Positions 23,622 to 33,916 are shown, counted from the first letter of the stretch. The stretch is 64,000 nucleotides of DNA from Streptomyces sp. CB02261 (GCF_001905665.1 NZ_LIVX01000005.1:1-64000); one strand, 5' to 3'. Made by a program: numbers and translations. The notes: generated by a model not told the origin, from the sequence alone.

Positions 23622-24802
23622 CCCGAGCCGACGAACTCCGAGCGCTCACCCGGAAGCTGCTCGAGGAGCACCCGCCCGCCACCACCGACCGCACCGACTT
23701 CCTGCGCGCCCGGTTCGACGCCGGGCTCGCCTGGGTGCACTACCCGGTCGGCCTCGGCGGTCTCGACGCGCCCCGCGCGCTCCAGGCCGTCGTCGACGCC
23801 GAACTCGCCGCCGCGGGCGCCCCCGACAACGACCCGCGCAAGATCGGCATCGGCCTCGGCATGGCCGCTCCCACCGTCCTCGCGCACGGCTCGGAGGAGG
23901 TCAAGGAGCGCTTCCTGCGGCCCCTCTGGGTGGGGGAGGAGGTGTGGTGCCAGCTCTTCAGCGAGCCCGGCGCGGGCTCCGACCTCGCCGCGCTCGCCAC
24001 CCGGGCCGTCCGGGACGACGCGGGGGACTGGATCGTGGACGGGCAGAAGGTGTGGACCTCCAGCGCGCACACCGCCCGCTGGGCCATCCTCATCGCCCGC
24101 ACCGACCCGGACGCGCCCAAGCACCGGGGCATCACCTACTTCGTCTGCGACATGACCGATCCCGGCGTGGAGGTCAGGCCGCTGCGCCAGATCACCGGCG
24201 AGGCCGAGTTCAACGAGGTCTTCCTCACCGGGGTCCGCATCCCCGACGCCCACCGCCTCGGCGAGGTCGGCGACGGCTGGCGGGTCGCCCAGACCACCCT
24301 CATGAACGAGCGCGTCTCCATCGGCGGCTCCCGCATCCCCCGCGAGGGCGGCATGATCGGGAAGCTCGCCACGACCTGGCGCGAGCGCCCGGAACTGCGC
24401 ACCCACGACCTGCACCGCCGCCTCCTCGACCACTGGGTCGACGCCGAGGTGGCCAGGCTCGCCGGGGAGCGGCTCCGTCAGCAGCTCGTCGCGGGCCGGC
24501 CCGGCCCCGAGGGCAGCGCGATGAAGCTGGCCTTCGCCCGCCTCAACCAGGCCATCAGCGGGCTTGAGGTCGAACTCCTCCGCGACGAGGGCCTGTTGTA
24601 CGGGGAGTGGGAGATGCGCCGCCCCGAGCTCGTGGACTTCACCGGACGGGACGCCGGCTACCGCTATCTGCGGTCCAAGGGCAACTCGATCGAGGGCGGC
24701 ACCAGCGAGGTACTGCTCAACATCGTCGCCGAACGGGTCCTCGGTCTGCCGCCCGAACCCCGCAACGACAAGGACGTCGCCTGGAAGGACCTCGCCCGAT
24801 GA
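23618..24802 (+). CDS. Acyl-CoA dehydrogenase
   Basis: A 394-residue FAD acyl-CoA dehydrogenase with the flavin motif QLFSEPGAGSDLA around residue 109 and the C-terminal block KGNSIEGGTSEVLLNIVAERVLGL. It introduces an alpha-beta double bond in an acyl-CoA. It overlaps the upstream reductase and the downstream dehydrogenase by four bases each. The paired dehydrogenases may form a heteromeric enzyme, as known for sterol side-chain and some branched-chain systems. That is an inference. Confidence 0.92.
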   Translation: MTRADELRALTRKLLEEHPPATTDRTDFLRARFDAGLAWVHYPVGLGGLDAPRALQAVVDAELAAAGAPDNDPRKIGIGLGMAAPTVLAHGSEEVKERFLRPLWVGEEVWCQLFSEPGAGSDLAALATRAVRDDAGDWIVDGQKVWTSSAHTARWAILIARTDPDAPKHRGITYFVCDMTDPGVEVRPLRQITGEAEFNEVFLTGVRIPDAHRLGEVGDGWRVAQTTLMNERVSIGGSRIPREGGMIGKLATTWRERPELRTHDLHRRLLDHWVDAEVARLAGERLRQQLVAGRPGPEGSAMKLAFARLNQAISGLEVELLRDEGLLYGEWEMRRPELVDFTGRDAGYRYLRSKGNSIEGGTSEVLLNIVAERVLGLPPEPRNDKDVAWKDLAR

Positions 24803-25905
24803 CCGACCTGACGGAACCGACGGAACAGCCGCTCGACCTCCTCTACTCCGAGACTGAGGACGACCTGCGGGCCGCCGTCCGCGCCCTGCTCACCGACCGG
24901 GCCGGCCACCAGACCCTCCTCGGCCGGATCGAGACCGACAGCCCGTACGTCCCCGGCCTGTGGAAGTCCCTGGCCGCCGACATCGGCGCCGCCGGGCTGC
25001 TCGTCCCCGAGAAGCTCGGCGGGCAGGGCGCGAGCCACCGCGAGGCCGCCGTGGTGCTCGAGGAGCTCGGCCGCGCGGTGACCCCGCTGCCGTACCTCAC
25101 CAGCGGGGTGGTGGCCACCGAGACGCTGCTCGCCCTCGTGGGAGAGAGCGAGGAGGCGGTCGGGCTGCTCGCGGACCTCGCGAGCGGCCGGACGGTCGCG
25201 GTCCTCGCCGTACCGCTCTCCACGGCGCCGGACGCCGAGCCGCCGGTCGGCGACTCCGTGGCGGGGGTCGCCGACGCCGTCGCGGCCGACGTGTTCCTCG
25301 TCCCCCGCGCCGACGGGCTGTACGCCGTCCCCGCGGCCGAGGCCTCGGTCGAGGCGCAGACCCCGCTCGACCTCACCCGGCCGCTGGCCAGGGTCACCCC
25401 CACCGCCGGGAGCGGCACCCTGCTCGCGGGCACCGAGGCGACCCGCGCGGCGGTCCGGCGCGGCCTCCTCGCGGGGGCCGGCCTCCTCGCCTCCGAGCAG
25501 CTCGGTCTCGCCGAGTGGTGCCTGGAGGAGACCGTCCGCCACACCCGCGAGCGGCACCAGTTCAACCGGCCGGTCGGCTCCTTCCAGGCCCTCAAGCACC
25601 GCATGGCGCAGCTCTGGCTGGACCTCGTCGGGGCCAGGGCGGCGGCGAGGGCGGCCGCGGACGCCCTGGCCACCGGCAGCGCGGACGCCCCGCTGACCGT
25701 GGCCGTCGCCCAGGCGTACTGCTCCAAGGCGGCCGTCCGGGCCGCGGAGGAGTGCGTCCAGCTGCACGGCGGGATCGGGATGACCTGGGAGCACCCCGCC
25801 CACCTGGTGCTGAAGCGGGCCAAGTCCGACCAGATCGCCCTCGGGTCGGCGGGTCGGCACCAGGACGCGATCGCCGCCCTGGTCGGCCTGGAGCCACCTC
25901 TGTAA
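24799..25905 (+). CDS. Acyl-CoA dehydrogenase, second subunit or paralogue
   Basis: A 368-residue acyl-CoA dehydrogenase family member. The C-terminal domain has RHTRERHQFNRPVGSFQALK and ECVQLHGGIGMTWEHPAHL. The middle domain is shorter and lacks an obvious flavin SxPGxGSD block, so it may be the partner half of a heteromer with the preceding gene. The start at 24799 overlaps the previous stop. It ends the operon before the nickel operon promoter region. Confidence 0.88.
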   Translation: MTDLTEPTEQPLDLLYSETEDDLRAAVRALLTDRAGHQTLLGRIETDSPYVPGLWKSLAADIGAAGLLVPEKLGGQGASHREAAVVLEELGRAVTPLPYLTSGVVATETLLALVGESEEAVGLLADLASGRTVAVLAVPLSTAPDAEPPVGDSVAGVADAVAADVFLVPRADGLYAVPAAEASVEAQTPLDLTRPLARVTPTAGSGTLLAGTEATRAAVRRGLLAGAGLLASEQLGLAEWCLEETVRHTRERHQFNRPVGSFQALKHRMAQLWLDLVGARAAARAAADALATGSADAPLTVAVAQAYCSKAAVRAAEECVQLHGGIGMTWEHPAHLVLKRAKSDQIALGSAGRHQDAIAALVGLEPPL

Positions 25906-25943
25906 GGGGCCCCTGTGTCCGCACCCCTTTACATACTGTTTAA

Positions 25944-25960
25944 TTGCAAGCTGTTCGCAA
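25944..25960. promoter_or_regulatory. Nur box (nickel-responsive Fur-family operator)
   Basis: TTGCAA-GCTGT-TCGCAA at 25944-25960 matches the Streptomyces Nur consensus tTGCaa-N5-ttGCAA with one substitution. It lies in an unusually AT-rich 87-base gap, 33 bases before the nikA start. Nur with nickel represses nik uptake genes in Streptomyces coelicolor, so this operon should be induced when nickel is scarce. Confidence 0.75.
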
Positions 25961-25992
25961 TAACAGTTGATCTTCAAAGAGGTGTGGACACG

Positions 25993-27609
25993 ATGACCGC
26001 CCGATCCCTCCGCGGCACGGCCGCCGCGATACTCGCGGGGGCCGTGGCCCTCACCGCGGCGGCCTGCACGAACCCCGGCTCCACCGCCGGGGGCTCCGGC
26101 GGACCCAAGGATTCCGCGGTCGTCGGCATCGCCTACGAACCCGAGACCCTCAGCCCCCTCCTCGGCTACGGCAAGGACGGCAACTCCAAGATCTTCGACG
26201 GGCTCCTCGCCTTCGACGCCCACATGAAGCTGAAGCCGGCCCTCGCCGCCCGGCTGCCCCGCGTCGGCGACCACGGCCTCACCTACACGTACACCCTCCG
26301 CAAGGGGGTCACCTTCAGCGACGGTGCCCCCTTCACGGCGAAGGACGTCGTCTTCACCTACCGGACGATCCTCGACCCGAAGACGAACAACCCCTCCCGC
26401 ACCGAGCTCGACGCCCTCAAGAGCGTCGAGGCGGTCGGCGCCGACACCGTCGTCTTCCGGCTCAAGTACCCCTACGCGCCCTTCGCCGAGCGCACCGTCC
26501 ACGCCATCGCCCCCGAACACGCCGCGGCCGGACAGGACGTGAACACCGGCGCCTTCACCACCAAGCCGATCGGTACCGGCCCGTACGTGCTCACCGGCTG
26601 GTCCAAGGGCGAGAAGCTCAGCTTCGCGGCCAACCCGCGCTACTGGAACGGCGCGCCCGCGGTGAAGAAGTTCACCATGGCGATCATCAAGGACGACGAC
26701 GTCCGCGCCACCCGGCTGCGCGCCGGCGACCTCGACGGCGCGATCCTGCCGCCCAACCTCGCCGCCGGTTTCAAGGGCGACAAGGCGAAGAGGACCTGGA
26801 CGGCCACGACCTACGACTACCGCACGGTCACCCTCCCCACCCACCACGCGGTCACCGGCGACACGGCCGTCCGCCGCGCCCTCGACATCGCCGTCGACCG
26901 CCGGGCCATGGTCGACAAGATCCTCGAAGGGGCCGGGAAGCCCGCCTACGGACCCGTCCCCACCGACAGCCCCTGGTTCGCCGAGGGCACCGAGCGCCGC
27001 CACGACCTCGCGGGCGCGCGCAGGATCCTCGACGAGGCCGGCTGGAAGACCGGCCCCGACGGCATCCGCGTCAGGAACGGCGTCCGCGCCGCCTTCCCGC
27101 TCTGGTACCTCTCCGGCGACAAGCTCCGCCAGGACCACGCCCTCGCCTATGTCTCCGACGCCAAGAAGGCCGGTATCGACATCACGGCCCAGGCCGGCAC
27201 CTGGGAGGTCATCGAGCCCCGGATGAAGACCGACGCCGTCCTCGCGGGCGGCGGCTCGCCCGGCGACCCCGACTTCGACCAGTACCTGCTCCTGAAGTCC
27301 TCCCTCGGCGGCGACGGCTTCAACAACATGGCCTGGTACGCCAACAAGACCGTCGACCGCGCCCTGGAGGAAGGCCGCCGCACGAACGACCCGGCCGAGC
27401 GCCGCGCCGCGTACGACACCGTCCAGCGCGAACTGGTCAAGAACCCCGGCTACACCTTCCTCACCCACATCGACCACCTCTACGTCCTCGCCGACGCCTG
27501 GGACGGACCGAGCACCCAGGTCGAGCCGCACGACCACGGCCTCGCCGCCGGCCCCTGGTGGAACGTCGAGAGCTGGAAGCCCAAGGTCACCGGAGCGGCG
27601 CAGAAGTGA
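25993..27609 (+). CDS. nikA: Nickel/peptide-family solute-binding lipoprotein
   Basis: A 538-residue family-5 binding protein. The lipobox TAAAC places cysteine near residue 24. Family blocks are YEPETLSPLLGYGKDGNSKI, LRKGVTFSDGAPFTAKDVVF and the lobe-closing GTGPYVLTGW. Alone the sequence fits peptide or nickel transport; the Nur box upstream and the following two permeases and two ATPases make nickel the likely substrate. ATG 25993 follows AAAGAGGTG. The stop overlaps the first permease (GTGA). Confidence 0.85.
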   Translation: MTARSLRGTAAAILAGAVALTAAACTNPGSTAGGSGGPKDSAVVGIAYEPETLSPLLGYGKDGNSKIFDGLLAFDAHMKLKPALAARLPRVGDHGLTYTYTLRKGVTFSDGAPFTAKDVVFTYRTILDPKTNNPSRTELDALKSVEAVGADTVVFRLKYPYAPFAERTVHAIAPEHAAAGQDVNTGAFTTKPIGTGPYVLTGWSKGEKLSFAANPRYWNGAPAVKKFTMAIIKDDDVRATRLRAGDLDGAILPPNLAAGFKGDKAKRTWTATTYDYRTVTLPTHHAVTGDTAVRRALDIAVDRRAMVDKILEGAGKPAYGPVPTDSPWFAEGTERRHDLAGARRILDEAGWKTGPDGIRVRNGVRAAFPLWYLSGDKLRQDHALAYVSDAKKAGIDITAQAGTWEVIEPRMKTDAVLAGGGSPGDPDFDQYLLLKSSLGGDGFNNMAWYANKTVDRALEEGRRTNDPAERRAAYDTVQRELVKNPGYTFLTHIDHLYVLADAWDGPSTQVEPHDHGLAAGPWWNVESWKPKVTGAAQK

Positions 27610-28598
27610 AGCGCCGCCTCCCCTGGGGGGCCATGGCCCGGATGACGGGACGGCGGCTCCTCGCCGCCGTCCCCGTCCTCCTCGCGGTCACCTTCGCGGT
27701 GTTCGCCGTCGCCGAAGCCTCCCCCTTCGACCCCGTCAAGGCCTACGCGGGCACCGCGGGCCTCACCGCCTCGCAGGAGAACCTCGACCAGCTCCGGGCC
27801 AACCTCGGCGTCGACCGGCCCCTCCTCACCCGCTGGTGGGAGTGGCTCACCGCCGCCCTCGGCGGCGACCTCGGCGACTCCTCCGTCATGCGCCGGCCCG
27901 TCGCCGAGGTCATCGGGGAACGCCTCGGCTGGTCCGTCCTCCTCGCCGTCACCGCCTTCCTCGTCGCCATCGCCCTCGGCACCCTCCTCGGCGTCCTCGC
28001 CGGCCGCCGCCGCGGCGGCCTCCTCGACCGGGCCGTCAGCTCCGTCGCGTACACCCTGGAAGCCGCCCCCGCCTTCTGGCTGGGCCTCCTCACCATCTGG
28101 TTCTTCGCCCTGAAGCTCGGCGCCCTGCCGGCCGGCGGCCTCACCGACACCGCGAGCGACACCGTCACCTTCGACCAGGTCGCCCGCCACCTCGTCCTGC
28201 CCGCCCTCGTCCTCGGCGCCTCCCAGCTGCCCTGGTTCTTCCTGTACGTCCGCCAGGGCGTCGGCGACGCCCTCGACGAGGACCCCGTGCGCGGCGCCCG
28301 CGCCCGCGGCCTCAGCGAACGCACCGTCCTCACCGGCCACGCCCTCCGCTCCGGAATGCTCCCCATGCTCACCCTCGTCGGATCCCGCGTCCCCGAACTC
28401 ATCACCGGCGCGCTGCTCGTGGAGACCGTCTTCAGCTGGCCCGGCATCGCCGCCGCCACCGTCCAGGCCGCCACCTCGGTGGACTTCCCGCTGCTCGCCG
28501 CGCTCACCGTCCTCGCCACCGCGGCCGTCCTCCTCGGCAACCTCCTCTCGGACCTGCTGTACGGACTCGCCGACCCCCGGGTGGGCTTCGATGGCTGA
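27606..28598 (+). CDS. nikB: Nickel ABC transporter permease NikB
   Basis: A 330-residue DppB/OppB-type permease: an N-terminal helix, a long external loop with LRANLGVDRPLLTRWWEWL, and five more helices. The coupling loop is DEDPVRGARARGLSERTVLT. GTG 27606 overlaps the binding-protein stop, and the 3' end overlaps the second permease by eight bases. It forms the channel with NikC. Confidence 0.85.
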   Translation: MKRRLPWGAMARMTGRRLLAAVPVLLAVTFAVFAVAEASPFDPVKAYAGTAGLTASQENLDQLRANLGVDRPLLTRWWEWLTAALGGDLGDSSVMRRPVAEVIGERLGWSVLLAVTAFLVAIALGTLLGVLAGRRRGGLLDRAVSSVAYTLEAAPAFWLGLLTIWFFALKLGALPAGGLTDTASDTVTFDQVARHLVLPALVLGASQLPWFFLYVRQGVGDALDEDPVRGARARGLSERTVLTGHALRSGMLPMLTLVGSRVPELITGALLVETVFSWPGIAAATVQAATSVDFPLLAALTVLATAAVLLGNLLSDLLYGLADPRVGFDG

Positions 28599-29427
28599 CC
28601 CGCGCACCCACCGCCTGCGGCTCTGGAGCTCCGCCCTGATCGTCGGCGCCGTCCTCCTCGCGGTGCTGCTCGTGCCCCCGCTCGTCCAGCTCGACGAACA
28701 GGCCGTGGACCTCTCCCGCAAGCTCCTGCCGCCCTCCGCCGACCACCCCTTCGGCACCGACGACCTCGGCCGCGACCTCCTTCTGCGCTGCGTCTACGGC
28801 CTGCGGATCTCGCTCCTCGTCGGACTCGTCGCCGCGCTGGTCGCCACCGTCGTCGGCACCGCCGTCGGAGCGGCCGCCGGCGCGCTCGGAGGCTGGGCCG
28901 ACCGCTGCCTCATGCGGCTCGTCGACGCCTTCTCCTCGGTACCGCACCTGCTCCTCGGCATCTTCGTCGTCGCCCTCTTCCGGCCCGGCGTCTGGCCCGT
29001 GATCGCCTCCGTCGCCGTCACCCACTGGCTCTCCACCGCCCGGATCGTGCGCTCCGAGGTCCTCTCCCTGCGCACCCGGCCCTTCGTCGAAGCCGCCGTC
29101 TCCGGAGGCGCCTCGCGATGGCGCGTCACCGTCCGCCATCTGCTGCCCGCCGTCCTGCCGCAGGCCGGGCTCGCCGCCGTCCTGATGGTCCCGCACGCCA
29201 TGTGGCACGAGTCCGCGCTCTCCTTCCTCGGCCTCGGACTCCCCAGCCATCAGGCCAGCCTCGGCAACCTCGTGCAGAACGCGCGCTCCTCCCTGCTCGC
29301 CGGGGACTGGTGGCCCACCCTCTTCCCCGGCCTCCTCCTCATCGTCCCCACCCTCGCCATCGCGGGCCTCGCCGGCGTGTGGCGGGACCGGCTCAACCCC
29401 CGCCGCCGATCGGAGCTGATGCTGTGA
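28591..29427 (+). CDS. nikC: Nickel ABC transporter permease NikC
   Basis: A 278-residue DppC/OppC-type permease. It contains the family segment HPFGTDDLGRDLLLRCVYGL after the first helix and the loop RPFVEAAVSGGASRWRVTVRH. The C-terminal block HESALSFLGLGLP is typical of DppC/NikC. It overlaps nikB by eight bases and nikD by four bases. Confidence 0.85.
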   Translation: MADPRTHRLRLWSSALIVGAVLLAVLLVPPLVQLDEQAVDLSRKLLPPSADHPFGTDDLGRDLLLRCVYGLRISLLVGLVAALVATVVGTAVGAAAGALGGWADRCLMRLVDAFSSVPHLLLGIFVVALFRPGVWPVIASVAVTHWLSTARIVRSEVLSLRTRPFVEAAVSGGASRWRVTVRHLLPAVLPQAGLAAVLMVPHAMWHESALSFLGLGLPSHQASLGNLVQNARSSLLAGDWWPTLFPGLLLIVPTLAIAGLAGVWRDRLNPRRRSELML

Positions 29428-30426
29428 ACGCCCCCCACGCTCCGCGGAACAAGGTCCTGCGCGCCCTCGACGCGGTCACCGCCGAACGGGCCGAGGACGC
29501 CGTCCTCAGCGTCCGCGACCTCACCGTCCGCTTCCGGCTCAGCGGCGGCCGGTCCGTCGCCGCCGTCACCGGCGCCGACTTCGACCTCGCGGCGGGGGAG
29601 TGCCTCGCCCTCGTCGGCGAGAGCGGCTGCGGCAAGTCCGTCCTCGCCTCCGCCCTCCTCGGGCTCCTCCCCGGCAACGCCGAGACCTCCGGCACGGCGT
29701 GGCTGGACGGCACCGACCTGCTGGCCGCCGACGAGAAGACCCTCGCCAGGACCGTACGGGGCCGCCGCGTCGGCCTCGTCCCGCAGAGCCCCGCCGCCCA
29801 CCTCACCCCGGTCCGCACCGTACGGGCGCACCTGGAGGAGACCGTCCGCGCCCTCACCGGCACCCCCCGCCGCGCACGGCGGAAGGCCGCCGAGGACGCC
29901 GCCGGACGGGCCGCCTTCCCCGCCGGTCACCTCGACCGCCACCCCCATGAACTCTCCGGCGGCCTCGCCCAGCGCGCCGCCACCGCCCTCGCCCTCATCG
30001 GCGGAGCCCCCCTGCTGCTCGCCGACGAACCCACCACGGGCCTCGACCGCGACCTCGTCGAGCGCACCGTCGACGAACTGCGGCGCCACGCCGACGACGG
30101 CCGCGGCCTGCTCCTCATCACCCACGACCTCGCAGCCGCCGAACGCATCGCCGACCGCGTCGCCGTCATGTACGCGGGCCGCATCGTGGAGATCGCCCCC
30201 GCCCACCGCTTCTTCGGCCCCACGGGCCCCCGCCACCCCTACGCCCGCGGACTCCTCGACGCCCTGCCCGACCGGGCGTTCACCCCGATCCCCGGCATGC
30301 CGCCGGAACTCTCCGCGCTGCCCGACGGCTGCGCCTTCGCCCCGCGCTGCCCCCGCGCCACCGCACTCTGCGCCACCCCGCCCGCCGTCACCGCCGGTGT
30401 GGCCTGCCACCACCTGGAGCACCCCC

Positions 30427-30434
<8 letters not shown>
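29424..30434 (+). CDS. nikD: Nickel ABC transporter ATPase NikD
   Basis: A 336-residue peptide/nickel-family ATPase. Walker A is GESGCGKS, the signature LSGGLAQRAATAL departs slightly from LSGGQ, and Walker B is LLLADEPTTGLD. The C-terminal oligopeptide-family extension ends with CAFAPRCPRATALC, whose cysteines may bind a cluster or metal as in related DppD proteins. It overlaps the next ATPase gene by eight bases. Confidence 0.85.
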
Positions 30435-31098
<664 letters not shown>

Positions 31099-31100
31099 GG

Positions 31101-31147
31101 CCGTCCGAACCTCACCCGTATGGCCGCCCCGCCATACGCCCGGACGG
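31101..31147 (+). terminator. Terminator hairpin after the nickel operon
   Basis: GTATGGC at 31118-31124 pairs with GCCATAC at 31131-31137, enclosed by CCGTCCG (31101-31107) and CGGACGG (31141-31147). It begins right after the nikE stop at 31098. Confidence 0.65.
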
Positions 31148-31217
31148 ACCGCCCATTCCGCCACACTGTCCGCCGAACGCCGCAATTCCGGTGCGGCGCA
31201 AGAAGGACGTGAGAGCG

Positions 31218-31412
31218 ATGGCCGTTTCCATTTCTGTCGTGGTGCTGCTGCTGATCCTGGCCGTGATCTTCCTGCGGAACGGGGGTCTCAAGATCACGCA
31301 CGCCCTCGTCTGCGCCCTGCTCGGCTTCTTCCTCGCCGGCACCAGCATGGCGCCCACCATCCACAACGGCGTCGCCGCCACCGCCAACGTCGTCTCCAGC
31401 CTCAAACCCTGA
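31218..31412 (+). CDS. Small hydrophobic membrane protein
   Basis: A 64-residue protein with two predicted membrane helices: SISVVVLLLILAVIFL at residues 3-18, and ALVCALLGFFLAGTS around 29-43. A short basic turn joins them and the C-terminus is polar. ATG 31218 follows AAGGAC at 31203. It is followed by a strong terminator, so it is probably transcribed alone. I do not know its function. Confidence 0.7.
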   Translation: MAVSISVVVLLLILAVIFLRNGGLKITHALVCALLGFFLAGTSMAPTIHNGVAATANVVSSLKP

Positions 31413-31433
31413 GCGCCCCGGGGCCGCACCCAC

Positions 31434-31470
31434 GGAAGCCGTCCCGGGGCCGGGCCGCGGGACGGCTTCC
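31434..31470. terminator. Bidirectional terminator hairpin
   Basis: GGAAGCCGTCCCG at 31434-31446 pairs perfectly with CGGGACGGCTTCC at 31458-31470. It separates the small membrane protein from the convergent VOC gene. Confidence 0.85.
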
Positions 31471-31478
31471 ACCGCCCA

Positions 31479-32273
31479 TCACGCCCACTCGGGTTCCTCG
31501 CCGACCCTGGTCCTGACGTCGATCACGGCGAACACGGCGCCCTGCGGGTCCTGGATCGCCGCGTACCGCCCGAAGGGGCTGTCCATCGGACCGAAGATCG
31601 CCTGCCCGCCAAGGCGTCGGGCCGCCTCGACGGCCTTGTCGCAGTTGTCCACCGCGAAGTAGACCTGGATGTACGAGGGGGCCTCCGCCGGGAACTCCTC
31701 CGTCATCACCATCCGCCCGAGCAGCGGATCGCCACCGAGGTCGAAGGTCCGGTAGTCCATCTCCCCGTCCTGCATCGTCTTGGAGCGGTAGCCGAAGACG
31801 CCGCCGAAGAAGTCGTCCGCCTTCCCCGGCTCCCGGGTGAAGACCTCGGCCCAGACGTACGAGCCGGTCTCCCCCTCCAGCTCGAAGCCCTCGTGCGTAC
31901 CCCCCTGCCAGATGCCGAACACGGCACCCGAAGGCTCCTGCGCGAGGCACATCGAACCGAACTCGCCGACCCGCATCGGCTCCATCAGGACGGTGCCGCC
32001 CGCGCCGCGGATCCTCTCCGCCGTCGCGGAGACGTCGGGCGAGGCGAAGTACAGACACCAGGCCGACTGCGGCTCACCGTCCTGCCCCGGCATCGGCGGG
32101 ACCACGGCAGCGACCGCCTTGCCGTTCTTGTACGCCTGCGTGTAATTGCCGAACTCGGAGGACGACTCGCCGAAGGTCCAGCCGAGCACGTCGCCGTAGA
32201 ACGTCTTCGCGCTTTCGACGTCGGTGAACATCGCGTCGGTCCAGACCGGCGTGCCTTCAGGTCGTGCGGCCAT
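31479..32273 (-). CDS. Two-module VOC family protein
   Basis: A 264-residue two-domain VOC protein. The first module has FTDVESAKTFYGDVLGWTF and the second FTREPGKADDFFGGVFGYR; both end in a QxxxGAVF strand (EPSGAVFGIWQ and DPQGAVFAVID). ATG 32273 with GGGAG upstream is preferred to GTG 32288. It resembles hydroxylase-type VOC proteins common in Streptomyces. The substrate is unknown. It is convergent with the small membrane protein gene. Confidence 0.85.
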   Translation of the reverse strand: MAARPEGTPVWTDAMFTDVESAKTFYGDVLGWTFGESSSEFGNYTQAYKNGKAVAAVVPPMPGQDGEPQSAWCLYFASPDVSATAERIRGAGGTVLMEPMRVGEFGSMCLAQEPSGAVFGIWQGGTHEGFELEGETGSYVWAEVFTREPGKADDFFGGVFGYRSKTMQDGEMDYRTFDLGGDPLLGRMVMTEEFPAEAPSYIQVYFAVDNCDKAVEAARRLGGQAIFGPMDSPFGRYAAIQDPQGAVFAVIDVRTRVGEEPEWA

Positions 32274-32325
32274 GACGGTGACTCCCACTTCCGCTTCGAT
32301 GACGTACTCCTGTGAGCCACGCTAG

Positions 32326-32850
32326 TCACGCGGTCCCCGGCCCGCTCGGTGACGCGGGCAGCCGGCCCAGGGCATAGCGGTGGTACGGCCCACCGGGCAG
32401 CGGCAGCTCCGGGCGCCACATCCGCAGCACCTGGGCGGAGGGCAGGAACAGCGCCTCCGGCAGGCGGTCCGGATCCGTCCACTCCCAGCGCTCGATCTTG
32501 TCCGGCTCGGCCACGGCGGGAACGCCACGGAAGGCGCGCAGGACGGTGGCGGCGGTCATCCGGGTCACCTGTGCCGAGGTGACCGAGTCCAGGATCAGCC
32601 CGATCACCTCCACGTCGGCGGCGGTCGCGAGCAAGGTCGTCTCCTCGGCCAGCTCACGGGCCACCGCGTCCTCGACGGACTCCCCGGGCTCGACCTGGCC
32701 GCCCGGCAGCTCCCACACCCCGGAGCGGTGCAGGCCGAGGAGCACCCGCCCCTCCTCGTCGGTGACCACCACCCCCGCGCCGAGAGAGGCCTGGGCGCGG
32801 GGCGGCTGGACGTTGCGCTGGGCGGCGGCCGCCCGGTCTGCGGTGTTCAT
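32326..32850 (-). CDS. NUDIX hydrolase
   Basis: A 174-residue NUDIX enzyme. The Nudix box begins GGQVEPGESVEDAVARELAE and continues ETTL, with threonine where glycine is usual in the EExG part. It would hydrolyse a nucleoside-diphosphate derivative using magnesium. The C-terminal segment with FLPSAQVLRMW is characteristic of a Streptomyces subgroup of unknown substrate. Confidence 0.88.
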   Translation of the reverse strand: MNTADRAAAAQRNVQPPRAQASLGAGVVVTDEEGRVLLGLHRSGVWELPGGQVEPGESVEDAVARELAEETTLLATAADVEVIGLILDSVTSAQVTRMTAATVLRAFRGVPAVAEPDKIERWEWTDPDRLPEALFLPSAQVLRMWRPELPLPGGPYHRYALGRLPASPSGPGTA

Positions 32851-32891
32851 GATCCTCTTCTACCAGCAGCGTTCCCCGGGCCGCCACGGCG

Positions 32892-33848
32892 TCACGGAGC
32901 AGCCGGGGGGACCACCGCGACCGGGCAGTGCGCGTGGTGAAGGACCGCGTGGGCGACGGAGCCGACGAGCAGCGACCCGAAGCGGTGCCGGTGATGCCGG
33001 CCCACGACGAGGAGTCCGGCCTCCCGCGAGCCGTCGACCAGGAGCCCCGCCGCGTCCCCCGGTGACACCACCGGCACCACGGAGACCTCCGGCCGACGCG
33101 CCGCGAAGGGCCGCAGCCGCTCCTCCTGCTCCCGCCTCACACCCTGGACGAGCTGCTCCTCCATGTCGTCCGTGAAGGGCAGCGGCGGAGGGACCTGCAG
33201 CGCGGGGGAGGGGGCGACGACCAGGGCACTCGGCTGCGGAGGCAGCCGGAACGCCGTCAGGACCTCCAGTGGCACGCCCCGGTGGTGCGCCGCCTCGAAG
33301 GCGAAGGCCACCACCTCGTCCGGAGTCTCCTCCGTGTGCAGGCCCAGCAGCACCCGTCCCGCTCCCGCCGCGTCCTCCAGAGCGGCCGTGCGGGCCTCGT
33401 GCGGGACGACGACGAGCGGACAGGGCGCCGTCGCGGCCAGCGTCCTGCTGGTCGAGCCGAGCAGCAGGCTCGCGAAGCCGCCGCGCCCCCGGGAACCGGT
33501 CACCAGGAGCCGCGCGTCCCGCGCCGCCGTGGGCAGGGCGTCGGTCACGGAGCCGTCGAGCGACTCGTACACCACGGGAAGGGTGTGCCCCCGCTTCTCG
33601 ACCACGGCCTGTACGGCCCCCACGACCGTGTCGGGGAGCTCCGGCGAGGGGCCCAGGGAGGCGATACGGGCGGCGCCGAGCTGCAGGGCGTCGGACCGCA
33701 CATGGGCCACGACCAGCGGCGATTCCAGATGCTCGGCGGCGCTGAGGGCCCACTCCAGGGCCCGGAGACTGTGGTCGGATCCGTCCACGCCGACGACGAC
33801 CGGCGGCTCGGACGCGGTACTCACGTCTCCCAGGGGGGAAGCACTCAT
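32892..33848 (-). CDS. Universal stress protein with two USP domains
   Basis: A 318-residue tandem USP. The first domain begins VVVGVDGSDHSLRALEWA and has the ATP loop GSRGRGGFASLLLGSTS. The second starts VLLGLHTEETPDEV and ends GRHHRHRFGSLLVGSVAHAV. The G-2x-G-9x-G(S/T) ATP motif is close to intact in both, so nucleotide binding is expected. ATG 33848 is preceded by GGGAG. Such proteins act in the cytoplasm during stress or dormancy. Confidence 0.88.
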   Translation of the reverse strand: MSASPLGDVSTASEPPVVVGVDGSDHSLRALEWALSAAEHLESPLVVAHVRSDALQLGAARIASLGPSPELPDTVVGAVQAVVEKRGHTLPVVYESLDGSVTDALPTAARDARLLVTGSRGRGGFASLLLGSTSRTLAATAPCPLVVVPHEARTAALEDAAGAGRVLLGLHTEETPDEVVAFAFEAAHHRGVPLEVLTAFRLPPQPSALVVAPSPALQVPPPLPFTDDMEEQLVQGVRREQEERLRPFAARRPEVSVVPVVSPGDAAGLLVDGSREAGLLVVGRHHRHRFGSLLVGSVAHAVLHHAHCPVAVVPPAAP

Positions 33849-33916
33849 GCGGGAATCACTCCCGCGTCCGGCGCCGCGCCACACCCGTCAGGGCGTGCCG
33901 CGGCGCGGGGAGACGA

